From contig NZ_CP127295.1 of NCBI RefSeq assembly GCF_030285665.1, positions 5,394,001 through 5,458,000 on the forward strand: a DNA stretch of 64,000 bases, in the 5' to 3' direction. Source of the stretch: Amycolatopsis mongoliensis (GTDB taxonomy: Bacteria; Actinomycetota; Actinomycetes; Mycobacteriales; Pseudonocardiaceae). Below the pieces are notes generated by a model, which had not been told where the DNA came from, ran no database searches, and saw nothing but the letters and a program-made list of their open reading frames with translations. The position numbers and the translations under genes were made by a program. Positions 51,933 through 60,679 of the stretch are shown here, in pieces; the first letter of the stretch is position 1; each line of letters starts with the position of its first letter.

Positions 51933-52457
51933 ATGAGGTACTTAGCGAAGGTGGCCGGGACAGGCGCGATCCTGCTGATGGCGACAGCCTGCGCCGGCCA
52001 GAACGTGCCCATCAGCCAGCCCGCCGGGGGGACCTCCGCGGCCCCCACCGGCAGCGTGTCGACGTCGCCGAGCGAGTCGGTGCTGCCGGCTCCGCCGTCG
52101 GTCGACCCGTCGGCCAACCCGCCGGGCAAACCCCGGCTGACCGTGCCCGAAGGCAGTACTCCGGTGCCGCCGGACAAGGTCGACGCCGCGGCGCTGCCCG
52201 CCAACTACCCGCACGAGGTGTGGACGGCCAACGGCGGCACCATCCTCAACATCCGCGCCCAGGAAGGCGGCTGCGGTCACGCGCTCGGGGAGGCGACCGA
52301 GCAGGCGGGCGACCACGTCGTCGTCAACCTGAGCGAGACCAAGGCCCAGACCGGCCAGATGTGCACCATGGACATCCGCCACCCGGTGATCTCGGTCGCG
52401 CTGGCCGCGCCGCTCGACCAGCGCACGGTCGTGCTGAAGACCACGCCGCCGAAGTGA
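51933..52457 (+). CDS. lipoprotein, tandem paralogue 2
   Basis: A 174-residue lipoprotein, lipobox ATAC (Cys20), with a Pro/Ser-rich linker followed by the same two-cysteine domain as the gene at 51292 (QEGGC, GQMC, QRTVVLK). The pair arose by tandem duplication and each copy kept its own promoter and is separated by a terminator. Function unknown. Confidence 0.75.
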   Translation: MRYLAKVAGTGAILLMATACAGQNVPISQPAGGTSAAPTGSVSTSPSESVLPAPPSVDPSANPPGKPRLTVPEGSTPVPPDKVDAAALPANYPHEVWTANGGTILNIRAQEGGCGHALGEATEQAGDHVVVNLSETKAQTGQMCTMDIRHPVISVALAAPLDQRTVVLKTTPPK

Positions 52458-52480
52458 TCACCCTGGCCTAGGCTCGGGTG

Positions 52481-52918
52481 ATGGGAAGCCGCCAGGTCTC
52501 ACGCACCGCGATCGTCGCCACGACCCCGGAGAAGATCTTCGGGCTCCTGGCCGATCCGGCCCAGCACCCGCTCATCGACGGATCCGGGACGGTCCGGGCC
52601 GCCCAGTCCGGCGGCCCGGACCGGCTCACGCTCGGGGCCCGGTTCGGCATGGACATGAAGATGGGCGCGTCGTACAAGATCCTCAACACCGTGGTCGAGT
52701 TCGAAGAGGGCAGGCTGATCGCCTGGCGCCACTTCAACGGCCACCGCTGGCGCTGGCGCCTCGAGCCCCTCGACGGCGGCCGCACCGAGGTCACCGAGAC
52801 GTTCGACTGGTCGACGGCGAAGTTCCCGCTGGCCATCAGCCTCAGCCCGTTCCCGCGCAAGAACGCCGACAGCATCGAGAAGACCCTGGCGCGGCTCGGG
52901 GAGCTGTTCGCGGCCTGA
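52481..52918 (+). CDS. SRPBCC (polyketide cyclase/START-like) protein
   Basis: A 145-residue cytoplasmic protein of the SRPBCC fold: VSRTAIVATTPEKIFGLLAD at the start, LIAWRHFNGHRWRWRLEPLD, GGRTEVTETFDW and a long C-terminal helix (SIEKTLARLGELFA). It probably binds a hydrophobic ligand. GTG at 52478 would add one residue. Confidence 0.78.
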   Translation: MGSRQVSRTAIVATTPEKIFGLLADPAQHPLIDGSGTVRAAQSGGPDRLTLGARFGMDMKMGASYKILNTVVEFEEGRLIAWRHFNGHRWRWRLEPLDGGRTEVTETFDWSTAKFPLAISLSPFPRKNADSIEKTLARLGELFAA

Positions 52919-52935
52919 CGGAGGCCGCACCCAAT

Positions 52936-52970
52936 TAGTTGTACAGTGCTTAATATTGTCCGTGCAACTA
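52936..52970. promoter_or_regulatory. inverted repeat and AT-rich promoter before the MFS gene
   Basis: TAGTTGTAC (52936-52944) and GTGCAACTA (52962-52970) form an imperfect palindrome (8 of 9 positions) around TTAATATTG, an AT-rich -10-like string rare in this genome. Likely an operator for a MarR- or TetR-type repressor of the efflux gene at 52984. Confidence 0.5.
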
Positions 52971-52983
52971 GTTTGGGAGTGCG

Positions 52984-54387
52984 GTGCCGCAGCCGGTGCG
53001 GCGGCGGGTGGTCCTGGCCACCTGCTGCCTGAGCCTGTTCATGGTCGGGCTCGACAACACGATCGTGAACCTCGCGCTGCCGTCGATCCGCCACGAACTG
53101 GGCGCGTCGGTCTCGGGTCTGCAGTGGACGATCGACGCGTACACGCTCGTGCTGGCGAGCCTGCTCATGCTGTCCGGCTCGACCGCGGACCGGGTCGGCC
53201 GGCGCCGGACGTTCCAGACCGGCCTCGCGCTGTTCAGCCTCGGCTCGCTGCTGTGCGGGCTCGCGCCGAACATCGGGCTGCTGGTCGCCTTCCGCGCGCT
53301 GCAGGCGATCGGCGGGTCGATGCTCAACCCGGTCGCGCTGTCCATCGTCGCCAACGTCTTCACCGACCCCCGTGACCGCGCCCGCGCGATCGGCGTCTGG
53401 GCCGGGGTGAACGGGCTGAGCCTGGCGGTGGGGCCGGTGCTCGGCGGCGTGCTCGTCGCCTGGGCCGGGTGGCGCTCGATCTTCTGGATCAACGTCCCGG
53501 TCGGCGTCGCGGCGATCGTGCTGACGGCGCTGTTCGTCCCGGAGTCCCGCGCCCCGCGCCCGCGCCGCCTCGACCCGGTGGGCCAGCTGCTGGTGATCGT
53601 CCTGCTGGCCGCGCTGACGTACGGGATCATCGAAGGCCGCGGCTCGGGCACGACGGTGGTGGTGGGCTGCTTCGCGATCGCCGCGGCCGCGCTGGCGGTG
53701 CTGCTGCCGTACGAGCGACGGCGCCGGGATCCGTTGCTGGAGCTCAGGTTCTTCCGCAGCGTGCCGTTCTCGGGCGCGACGCTCACCGCGGTCGCCGGGT
53801 TCGCGGCACTGTCGGGCTTCCTGTTCCTCACCACCCTCTACCTCCAGGAGACGCGCGGCTTTTCGGTGCTGCACGCGGGGTTGCTGACCCTGCCGATGGC
53901 GGTGCTGACCGCGGTGGGCGCACCGCTGTCGGGCCGGCTGACCGGGAAACGCGGCCCGCGGCTGCCCTTGCTGGTGGCCGGGGCGGGGATCGCCGCGTCC
54001 GGCGTCGTGCTGGCGGGGATCGGCCCGGAGACGCCGATCTCGCTGCTGGTCGTGGGGTACGTGTGCTTCGGCATCGGGTACGGCCTGCTCAACGCGCCGA
54101 TCACGAACGCGGCGGTGTCCGGGATGCCGCGCGAGCAGGCCGGTCTGGCGGCGGCGGTGGCGTCGACGAGCCGCCAGGTGGGGACGTCGCTGGGCGTGGC
54201 GGTGGTCGGCGCGGTCGTGGCGGGGAGCGGGGGGACACCGCCGGGAACGGGCCGGGCGGCGTGGGCGATCGTCGCGGGCTGCGGGGTGCTGGTGTTCGCG
54301 CTCGGTCTGGTGACGACGGGCCGCTGGGCCCGGGCGACCGCGGCCCGGGTGAGTGGTCCGGACCACGACGACGCCCCGGTGACCTGA
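52984..54387 (+). CDS. DHA2-family MFS drug transporter
   Basis: A 467-residue, 14-helix transporter of the EmrB/QacA group. The motifs LFMVGLDNTIVNLALPSIRH, STADRVGRRRTFQTG (motif A), FRALQAIGGSMLNPVALSIV, GPVLGGVLVAWAGWRSIFWI (motif C) and GMPREQAGLAAAVASTSRQV are clear. Proton-driven drug or metabolite export is expected. No regulator gene is adjacent. Confidence 0.87.
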   Translation: MPQPVRRRVVLATCCLSLFMVGLDNTIVNLALPSIRHELGASVSGLQWTIDAYTLVLASLLMLSGSTADRVGRRRTFQTGLALFSLGSLLCGLAPNIGLLVAFRALQAIGGSMLNPVALSIVANVFTDPRDRARAIGVWAGVNGLSLAVGPVLGGVLVAWAGWRSIFWINVPVGVAAIVLTALFVPESRAPRPRRLDPVGQLLVIVLLAALTYGIIEGRGSGTTVVVGCFAIAAAALAVLLPYERRRRDPLLELRFFRSVPFSGATLTAVAGFAALSGFLFLTTLYLQETRGFSVLHAGLLTLPMAVLTAVGAPLSGRLTGKRGPRLPLLVAGAGIAASGVVLAGIGPETPISLLVVGYVCFGIGYGLLNAPITNAAVSGMPREQAGLAAAVASTSRQVGTSLGVAVVGAVVAGSGGTPPGTGRAAWAIVAGCGVLVFALGLVTTGRWARATAARVSGPDHDDAPVT

Positions 54388-54440
54388 TCCCCGCGCAATC
54401 CCCTGCTGAGGGCCGGTCGCGTGGTGAATGGTCCGGACCA
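54353..54440. promoter_or_regulatory. two copies of the palindrome TGGTCCGGACCA
   Basis: Perfect 12-bp palindromes at 54354-54365 (14 bp with flanks, inside the MFS 3' end) and 54429-54440. They resemble the DasR-type element TGGTCTAGACCA with the two middle bases changed. They precede the ECF-type promoter at 54499. Confidence 0.4.
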
Positions 54441-54498
54441 GTGCGTTTCCTGCGCCGTCGAAGCCGTCGAAGCCGTCGAAAATTCGTCCGGATCCCGG

Positions 54499-54526
54499 TG
54501 AACCGCCGCTGTTACCGAGCCGTATC
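54499..54526 (+). promoter_or_regulatory. ECF (SigL-like) promoter for the secreted Q/A-rich gene
   Basis: TGAACC at 54499-54504, 16 nt, CGTATC at 54521-54526. It is identical in both hexamers and spacing to the promoters at 20228-20255 and 21870-21897, more than 30 kb away. Confidence 0.68.
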
Positions 54527-54560
54527 CATGAGTGAGGTGGTGATCAGAGAGGAGGGGCAC

Positions 54561-55235
54561 ATGCCCCGGTTGAGCAGTGGTCGGCACCGCAAGCAGGCGA
54601 CCGTCGGTCTGGCCGCGTTGCTGGGTGTTTCCGGCATCACCGCGACCGCCATCGCGTTGAGCAGTCCCGCGGGCAACGCGGCCGAAGCGCCGAAGGAGAA
54701 CTGCGGAGGGCTCGACACCGCCCTGCAGAACAACCTGAACTTCATCGCGGGCCAGCAGGCGAACCCGGACGCGCAGTCGGCCGCGCGGATCGCCAACCGG
54801 CAGGCGGTCGTCGACCTGATCCAGCAGCGGCGGCAGGTCGCGGGCTGCACGGCGAACGTCGTCGCGAACAACGGCCAGGCAACGCCGGCCCAGCAAGCAC
54901 CTGCTGCGCAGGCCCCGGCGCAGCAGGCGCCCGCACAGCAGAACCAGAACCAGGCCGGGGCGAACACCGGCGACCAGGGTGCGACGGGCGACGTCGTGTG
55001 CGCCGGCTCCACCGTGACGCTCTCGGGCGAGGGCGGTGCGCCGGCCGCGTCGAGCAACCAGTTCCCGGCGGGGACGAAGCTGAAGGTGACGAACCTGGAC
55101 AACTCGAAGTCCACGACGGTCGAGGTGACCTCGGTGTCGGGCAGCTGCGCGCTGCTCAACAACGCGGCCTTCGAACAGGTTCGGGAGCCCGGAAAGTTCC
55201 TCATCCGGCGGGCGCGGATCGAGCGCGTCGGCTGA
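54561..55235 (+). CDS. secreted Q/A-rich protein with RlpA-like (double-psi barrel) domain
   Basis: A 224-residue exported protein: basic SSGRHRKQ, then helix GLAALLGVSGITATAIALSS, a Cys48-containing helical segment (LDTALQNNLNFIAGQQANPD), a Q/A/P-rich linker (residues about 105-135), and a C-terminal domain with FPAGTKLKVTNLDNSKSTTV and LNNAAFEQVREPG. The last resembles the RlpA/expansin double-psi barrel, without obvious catalytic residues. ATG 54561 follows GAGGAGGGG; the earlier ATG at 54528 lies too close to the -10. Confidence 0.68.
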   Translation: MPRLSSGRHRKQATVGLAALLGVSGITATAIALSSPAGNAAEAPKENCGGLDTALQNNLNFIAGQQANPDAQSAARIANRQAVVDLIQQRRQVAGCTANVVANNGQATPAQQAPAAQAPAQQAPAQQNQNQAGANTGDQGATGDVVCAGSTVTLSGEGGAPAASSNQFPAGTKLKVTNLDNSKSTTVEVTSVSGSCALLNNAAFEQVREPGKFLIRRARIERVG

Positions 55236-55249
55236 GGGAGCAGGGAAGG

Positions 55250-55284
55250 AAAGGGGGCACCGGCGGCGGGCCGGTGTCCCCTTT
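55250..55284. terminator. bidirectional hairpin terminator
   Basis: AAAGGGGGCACCGGC (55250-55264) pairs with 55270-55284 (one G-U), loop GGCGG. The A and T runs at the ends allow use in both directions. Located between the convergent secreted-protein and fumarase genes. Confidence 0.75.
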
Positions 55285-55293
55285 CCCCGTGCG

Positions 55294-56967
55294 CTAACGG
55301 AAGCTGATCTGCAGCACCGGGTCGCCGGTGCTGGCGAAGAAGTCGTTGCCCTTGTCGTCGATGACGATGAACGCCGGGAAGTCCTCGACCTCGATCTTCC
55401 AGACGGCTTCCATGCCGAGCTCGGCGTACTCGAGGACGTCGACCTTCTTGATGCAGTCCTGCGCGAGCCGCGCGGCCGGGCCGCCGATCGAGCCGAGGTA
55501 GAACCCGCCGTGCGACTGGCACGCGGAGGTCACCTGCTTCGAGCGGTTTCCCTTGGCCAGCATGACGAGCGAGCCGCCGGCGGCCTGGAACTGCTCGACG
55601 TAGGAGTCCATCCGCCCGGCCGTGGTGGGCCCGAACGAGCCGGACGCGTAGCCCTCCGGCGTCTTCGCCGGGCCGGCGTAGTACACCGGGTGGTTCTTGA
55701 GGTAGTCCGGCATCTCCTCGCCGGCGTCGAGGCGCTCGGCGATCTTGGCGTGCGCGATGTCGCGGGCGACGACCAGCGGCCCGGTGAGCGAAAGCCGCGT
55801 CTTGACCGGCAGCTGCGACAGCTGGGCGCGGATCTCCGCCATCGGCCGGTTGAGGTCGACGCTCACGACGTCGTCGGAGAGGTCCTCCTCGGTGACGTCG
55901 GGGAGGAAGCGGGCCGGGTCGTGCTCGAGCTGCTCGATGAAGACGCCGTCCGCGGTGATCTTGGCTTTGGCCTGGCGGTCGGCGGAGCAGCTCACGGCGA
56001 CACCGACCGGGCAGCTCGCGCCGTGGCGGGGGAGCCGGATGACGCGGACGTCGTGGCAGAAGTACTTGCCGCCGAACTGCGCGCCGATGCCGAACTGCCG
56101 GGTCATCTCGAGGACCTGCTGCTCGAGGTCCCGGTCGCGGAAGGCGTGGCCCAGCTCGGAACCTTCGGCCGGCAGGTTGTCGAGGTAACGCGCCGAAGCG
56201 AGTTTTGCGACCTTCAAGTTGAACTCGGCTGACATGCCGCCGACGACGATCGCGAGGTGGTAGGGCGGGCAGGCCGCGGTGCCGAGGCTGCGCAGCTTCT
56301 CGTCGAGGAAGCGCGCGAGCCGCTTGGGGTTCAGGACGGCTTTCGTTTCCTGGTACAGGAACGTCTTGTTGGCGCTGCCGCCGCCCTTGGCCATGAAGAG
56401 GAACTCGTAGGAAGGATCTTCGGACTGCCCGGCTGTGTTGTCCTTGTGGTAGAGCTCGATCTGCGCGGGCAGGTTGGTCCCGGTGTTGCGCTCGTCCCAG
56501 AAGTTCACCGGCGCCATCTGCGAGTACCGCAGGTTGAGCTGCTGGTAGGCGTCGAAGATGCCCTGCGAGAGGGCGCGCTCGTCGTCACCGCCGGTGAGGA
56601 CGCCTTCGCCGCGCTTGCCGATGACGATGGCGGTGCCGGTGTCCTGGCACATGGGGAGGACGCCGCCGGCCGAGATGGCGGCGTTGCGCAGCAGGTCCAT
56701 GGCGACGAAGCGGTCGTTGCCGCTGGCCTCGGGGTCGTCGACGATGGCGCGCAGCTGCTGCAGGTGTGACGTGCGCAACAGGTGCTGGATGTCGCTGATG
56801 GCGGTGCGCGCGAGGGTGGTGAGCGCCGCGGGGTCGATCTTCAGGAACGTCCGCCCGGCGGCTTCGACGGTCTCGACGCCCTCGTCGGTGACCAGCCGGT
56901 ACTCGGTGGTGGTGTCCTTGCCCAGCGGGAGGACTTCGGTGTGCTGAAACGTGGTGGTGGACGGCAC
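55294..56967 (-). CDS. fum: class I fumarate hydratase ([4Fe-4S])
   Basis: A 557-residue iron-sulfur fumarase: [18 protein letters not shown] with the first cluster Cys, [40 protein letters not shown] and, in the beta part, [20 protein letters not shown] and [20 protein letters not shown]. Alpha and beta parts are fused as in E. coli FumA. It interconverts fumarate and malate in the TCA cycle. The GTG at 56967 after AGGAG is preferred over the upstream frame. Confidence 0.88.
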   Translation of the reverse strand: MPSTTTFQHTEVLPLGKDTTTEYRLVTDEGVETVEAAGRTFLKIDPAALTTLARTAISDIQHLLRTSHLQQLRAIVDDPEASGNDRFVAMDLLRNAAISAGGVLPMCQDTGTAIVIGKRGEGVLTGGDDERALSQGIFDAYQQLNLRYSQMAPVNFWDERNTGTNLPAQIELYHKDNTAGQSEDPSYEFLFMAKGGGSANKTFLYQETKAVLNPKRLARFLDEKLRSLGTAACPPYHLAIVVGGMSAEFNLKVAKLASARYLDNLPAEGSELGHAFRDRDLEQQVLEMTRQFGIGAQFGGKYFCHDVRVIRLPRHGASCPVGVAVSCSADRQAKAKITADGVFIEQLEHDPARFLPDVTEEDLSDDVVSVDLNRPMAEIRAQLSQLPVKTRLSLTGPLVVARDIAHAKIAERLDAGEEMPDYLKNHPVYYAGPAKTPEGYASGSFGPTTAGRMDSYVEQFQAAGGSLVMLAKGNRSKQVTSACQSHGGFYLGSIGGPAARLAQDCIKKVDVLEYAELGMEAVWKIEVEDFPAFIVIDDKGNDFFASTGDPVLQISFR

Positions 56968-57293
56968 TGCCAGGCTCCTTTGCCAGCTCCGGGATCGGTC
57001 CACCCTACGCAGCGGGGAGGGTCACGCCGAAGAGGCATGCGGTCACTGTGAAGCACCCCACCCCGCCCCGCGGACGGCGGGGCGGTGCGGAGGGGGCGGC
57101 GGGAAGCTGGTCGGGAGGCCGGGTCCACCCCGACGGACCCGACCTCCCGGGGAGAGCGCCCGGATGCGTGCACATCCGGCCGCGTGGTCTGCGCCGGTGC
57201 CGGTGAAAGCCGCTAGACGAATGTGGCGTGACGCACGTCATAAGTCAACGCGGCCGAACGGGTGTCGGCGAAGGGTTGCTACCCAGGGTCCGT

Positions 57294-57312
57294 GGGGGCA
57301 AAACCCCTTTTT
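57294..57312 (+). terminator. intrinsic terminator with T-run
   Basis: GGGG (57294-57297), GCAAAA-like loop, CCCC (57304-57307), then TTTTT. One of the few canonical Rho-independent terminators in the window, with no plus-strand protein gene upstream of it. Confidence 0.55.
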
Positions 57313-57373
57313 CGTGGAAAAATTTCCGGCCACGCCACGGAGAACGCGGAAGCGCTGGTCGCAGGCGTGCGAA

Positions 57374-57402
57374 AAGGGCGGGTGCCGGTGGCACCCGCCC
57401 TT
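57374..57402 (-). terminator. sigB terminator
   Basis: GGGCGGGTGCC (57376-57386) pairs with GGCACCCGCCC (57390-57400), loop GGT, extended by A/T pairs; on the minus strand a TTTT run follows. Located 13 bp past the sigB stop. Confidence 0.75.
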
Positions 57403-57414
57403 CCCGGGGAACGA

Positions 57415-58446
57415 TCAGCTGGCGTAGGCGCGGAGCCGGTCCGCGCGCTCGCCCTGGCGGAGCTTCGACATGACCTCGCGCTCGATCTGGCGGACGCGCT
57501 CGCGGGACAGCCCGAAGTGCTTGCCGATCTGGTCGAGCGTGCGGGGCTGGCCGTCGTCGAGGCCGTAGCGGAGCCGGATGACCTGCTGCTCGCGGTCGTC
57601 CAGCGTCGAGAGGACCCGGCGCAGGTCGTCCTGGAGCAGGCTGGAGATCACGGCGCTCTCGGCGTCCGTCGCCTCGGAGTCCTCGATGAAGTCGCCCAGC
57701 GGGGCGTCCTCCTCCGCGCCGACCGGCATGTCCAGGCTTACCGGGTCACGCGAGTGGTCGAGCAGGTCCGAGATCTTGTGGGCCGGGATGCCGGACTCGG
57801 CCGCCAGCTCCTCGTGCGTCGCGTCGCGCCCGAGCTGCTGGTGCAGGTCGCGCTTGATGCGGGCCAGCTTGTTGACCTGTTCCACCAGGTGGACCGGCAG
57901 CCGGATCGTGCGACCCTGGTCGGCCATCCCCCTGGTGATGGCCTGGCGGATCCACCAGGTCGCGTAGGTCGAGAACTTGAACCCCTTGGAGTAGTCGAAC
58001 TTCTCCACCGCGCGGATCAGGCCCAGGTTCCCCTCCTGGATCAGGTCGAGCAGCGGCATCCCCCGGCCGGTGTAGCGCTTGGCGAGCGAGACCACCAGGC
58101 GGAGGTTGGCCTCCAGCAGGTGGTTCTTGGCCACGTGGCCGTCGCGCACCAGAGCGGACAGCTCGGTGCGGCGCTTCGGCGTGAGGCTCTCGGCCGTGTC
58201 CAGCATGTGCTGGGCGAACACCCCGGCCTCGATGCGCTTGGCGAGCTCGACCTCGTCGGCCGCGGACAGCAGCGCCGTCTTGCCGATACCGTTGAGGTAG
58301 ACACGCACGAGGTCGGCGGCGGGGCTCTGGGCGTCGAGGTCGGCATCGGTGAGCGCCCCCACGCCCATCGGCTGCTCCTCGGACACCTGAGCCGGGATGC
58401 GCTCGCGAATCCCGCGCGACTCGCGTTCGAGAGTCTGGACTGACAT
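57415..58446 (-). CDS. sigB: RNA polymerase sigma factor SigB (group 2)
   Basis: A 343-residue sigma-70 group 2 factor: [20 protein letters not shown] (region 1.2), [20 protein letters not shown] with [19 protein letters not shown] (region 2), region 3, and [20 protein letters not shown] (region 4). The length and the short N-terminus separate it from the primary sigma SigA/HrdB. In mycobacteria SigB serves general stress and stationary phase. GGGGAGG precedes the ATG at 58446. A SigE/SigH-type promoter lies at 58568-58595. Confidence 0.9.
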   Translation of the reverse strand: MSVQTLERESRGIRERIPAQVSEEQPMGVGALTDADLDAQSPAADLVRVYLNGIGKTALLSAADEVELAKRIEAGVFAQHMLDTAESLTPKRRTELSALVRDGHVAKNHLLEANLRLVVSLAKRYTGRGMPLLDLIQEGNLGLIRAVEKFDYSKGFKFSTYATWWIRQAITRGMADQGRTIRLPVHLVEQVNKLARIKRDLHQQLGRDATHEELAAESGIPAHKISDLLDHSRDPVSLDMPVGAEEDAPLGDFIEDSEATDAESAVISSLLQDDLRRVLSTLDDREQQVIRLRYGLDDGQPRTLDQIGKHFGLSRERVRQIEREVMSKLRQGERADRLRAYAS

Positions 58447-58567
58447 TCTGCCTCCCCGGTCACGGGCTGAACGTGTTGCTGCGGTCGTCCCACCGGTGTG
58501 CGTACCCGCGACCGGGGCCTGTGGAACCCGGTACGCCGGTCCGGCCGGCTTGGCTGGACATCTGGCA

Positions 58568-58595
58568 CAACGCTCCGGGTTTCCAAAACGTTCCC
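58568..58595 (-). promoter_or_regulatory. SigE/SigH-type promoter of sigB
   Basis: Minus-strand GGGAAC (58595-58590), 17 nt, CGTTG (58572-58568). This fits the GGAAC / GTT pattern of mycobacterial and streptomycete SigE/SigH promoters, which are known to drive sigB. The leader would be about 115 nt. Confidence 0.6.
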
Positions 58596-58735
58596 GGCTC
58601 GCCTGAAAAGGAGACGGCTGCCGGAGCCCTCCGGTTGCTCCACCATTGCTGAGCTTTTGCTGAGAACGTTCCGTGACCGGGGAACCTGAGAATCCCATGT
58701 GAATCGGGTCGGGAAGTGAACCCTTCCGAGGTGGT

Positions 58736-59161
58736 CTAGACCTCCACGAGAACGGTGAACGGACCGTCGTTGACGCTCGAGACCGCCATCATCGCCCCGA
58801 AACGGCCCGTCGCGACGGTGGCGCCGCGGCCGCGCAGCTCGGCCACGACGGCGTCCACCAACGGCTCCGCGACCTCCGGCCGGGCGGCCCGCGTCCACGA
58901 CGGCCGGCGCCCTTTCTTCGTGTCGCCGTAGAGCGTGAACTGGCTCACCACGAGCAGTGGCGCATTCGCCGTGGCGCATGATTCCTCGTCGCGCAACACG
59001 CGCAGCTCGTGCAATTTGCGCGCCATCGCGGCGGCCTTCGCCGCGTCGTCGTCGACGTGGATTCCCAGCAGCACAAGCAAACCCGGTTCGGTGATCGCCC
59101 CGACGACCTCGCCGCCGACGGTCACGTCCGCCCGCGTGACGCGGGCCGCGACGGCCCTCAC
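58736..59161 (-). CDS. dtd: D-aminoacyl-tRNA deacylase
   Basis: A 141-residue DTD protein that removes D-amino acids (and glycine from tRNA-Ala). Signatures: [40 protein letters not shown] and [20 protein letters not shown], with SQFTL forming the active site. The second motif reads NDGPFT where GPVT is usual, a mild variant. The GTG overlaps the stop of the methyltransferase gene (GTGA), so the two are coupled. Confidence 0.9.
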   Translation of the reverse strand: MRAVAARVTRADVTVGGEVVGAITEPGLLVLLGIHVDDDAAKAAAMARKLHELRVLRDEESCATANAPLLVVSQFTLYGDTKKGRRPSWTRAARPEVAEPLVDAVVAELRGRGATVATGRFGAMMAVSSVNDGPFTVLVEV

Positions 59162-60660
59162 CGGGCCGCCGGGACGAGCATCCCGTGCCGGACGAGCTCC
59201 CGGACGACGGGCAGCGCGGCGGCCGCCAGCTCCTCCGCTGCCAGGCCCTGCGCGGCCGCGAGGAGCTCGATCAGGTCCTCCAGGGGCAGCGCGCCGCGGC
59301 AGCCCGCGAGCAGCCGCGCGGCCAGCTCGTCGACCTCGTGCTGCCAGCCCGGACCGTCGGTGCGGTGCAGCCGGCGGACGGTCGTCGCCCAGCCTTCGTC
59401 GCCGGGGGCCTCGATGCTTTCCAGCAAAACCGTGTCCGGGACCACAAAACGGACATCAAGCAACGAATCTCCCGATTCCCGCAGCCATTCCGCGCGGTCC
59501 AGCCAGCCGGCCGCTTCCGGGCCCAGCGGGTCGTCGTAGGCCTGCCGGAGGTCCTCGCAGACCACGGTCGGTGTGCGCCCGGCCGCGCGCCGCAGCGTCA
59601 CGAAGCCGAAACCGATGCCCTGGACGTCGTGGGCGGCGAACCAGTCGAGCCACGCCGCCGCCTTCGCCCGGCCTTCGGGCGAGCGCGGGTCGAGGCCCGC
59701 GTCCCGCAGCCAGGTGCCCACGTAGAGCGCCGGGTCGGCGACGTCGCGCTGGACGAACCAGGCGTCGGTCTCGGCGGGCAGCCAGCGGCTCACCCGGTCG
59801 GCCCAGTCCTCTTTGCCCGTGTGCAGCCACGACGCGAGCAGCTGGCCGACTCCGCCCTCGGTGAGGAAGCCGGGCAGCTGCCGGACGACCAGCGCGCTCG
59901 CGTCGTCGCCGGCCAGCCCGGAGTCGCGGTAGGTGTAGTCCACGCGGGCCGGGCCGACCACGAACGGCGGGTTGCAGACGACCTGGTCGAACTTCCGCCG
60001 CGCGACCGGCGCGAACCACTCGCCGCGGACCAGTTCGACGTCCAGCTCGTTCAGCCGGAACGTCGCCGCGGCCAGCGCGAGGGCGCGCGCGGAGACGTCG
60101 GTGGCGGTCACACGCCGGGCGTGCCGGGTCGCGTGCAGTGCCTGGACGCCGTTGCCGGTGCCCAGGTCGAGCAGCGTGCCGACGGGCCGGCGGCTGGTCG
60201 CGCGGATCAGCGACAGCGACGCGTGGCCGACGCCCAGCACGTGGTCCTCGGGCACGGTGGTGCCGAGCACGTCGGCGTCGAGGTCGGAGACTACCCACCA
60301 GGAGCCTTCGTCGTCGCCGTGCGGGCGGATGTCGAGGGCGGCGCGGTAGCCGTCCTGGACCGCGCTCAGCACACCGGCGGCGACGGCGTCTTCCGGAGTC
60401 AGCGGGGCGAACGCGGCCTTGACGGCGGTCTCCGGCTCGGTCCCGCCCAGCAGGAACAGCCGGATCAGCGTCCCGAGGTCGCCGGCGTCGCGGCTCGCGC
60501 GTTCGGCCGGCACCGGCTCGCCGCGGCCCAGCGCCGCGTGCGCGGCCCCGCCGAGGGCGGCCACCACGCCGTCGGCGTCGTAGGAGGTGCGCCGGAAGGC
60601 CTCGCGCAGCCGCGCGCAGACGTCGTCGGACAGGTCGGGCAGTACGCTTCGCGTGCTCAC
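59158..60660 (-). CDS. class I SAM-dependent methyltransferase (HemK/RlmG-like)
   Basis: A 500-residue protein. An N-terminal helical domain ([18 protein letters not shown]) precedes a Rossmann methyltransferase: motif [38 protein letters not shown] motif II region, and [11 protein letters not shown], the NPPF motif of glutamine or nucleotide-base amino-methyltransferases. A C-terminal region of about 130 residues follows. rRNA or release-factor modification is plausible. GTG 60660 is used; the frame stays open upstream but without family-like sequence. Confidence 0.78.
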   Translation of the reverse strand: MSTRSVLPDLSDDVCARLREAFRRTSYDADGVVAALGGAAHAALGRGEPVPAERASRDAGDLGTLIRLFLLGGTEPETAVKAAFAPLTPEDAVAAGVLSAVQDGYRAALDIRPHGDDEGSWWVVSDLDADVLGTTVPEDHVLGVGHASLSLIRATSRRPVGTLLDLGTGNGVQALHATRHARRVTATDVSARALALAAATFRLNELDVELVRGEWFAPVARRKFDQVVCNPPFVVGPARVDYTYRDSGLAGDDASALVVRQLPGFLTEGGVGQLLASWLHTGKEDWADRVSRWLPAETDAWFVQRDVADPALYVGTWLRDAGLDPRSPEGRAKAAAWLDWFAAHDVQGIGFGFVTLRRAAGRTPTVVCEDLRQAYDDPLGPEAAGWLDRAEWLRESGDSLLDVRFVVPDTVLLESIEAPGDEGWATTVRRLHRTDGPGWQHEVDELAARLLAGCRGALPLEDLIELLAAAQGLAAEELAAAALPVVRELVRHGMLVPAAR

Positions 60661-60679
60661 GGTGGGTAATGCTGCCACG

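Larger units (their letters stand above)
56968..57414. other. intergenic region with possible small RNA
   Basis: 447 bp without a gene. 57240-57313 could be a small RNA: it runs from a -10-like TCATAAGT (about 57239) to an intrinsic terminator GGGGGCAAAACCCC followed by five T (57294-57312). The rest is GC-rich with no conserved frame. 57374-57402 is the sigB terminator. Confidence 0.45.

Noticed and set aside
54528..54560. ATG at 54528 as the start of the secreted Q/A-rich protein
   Set aside because: It lies one base after the -10 of the predicted promoter and has no ribosome site; the ATG at 54561 has GAGGAGGGG.
58730..58745. DasR-like GGTGGTCTAGACCTCC
   Set aside because: It spans the dtd stop codon, lies downstream rather than upstream of a gene, and matches only partly.
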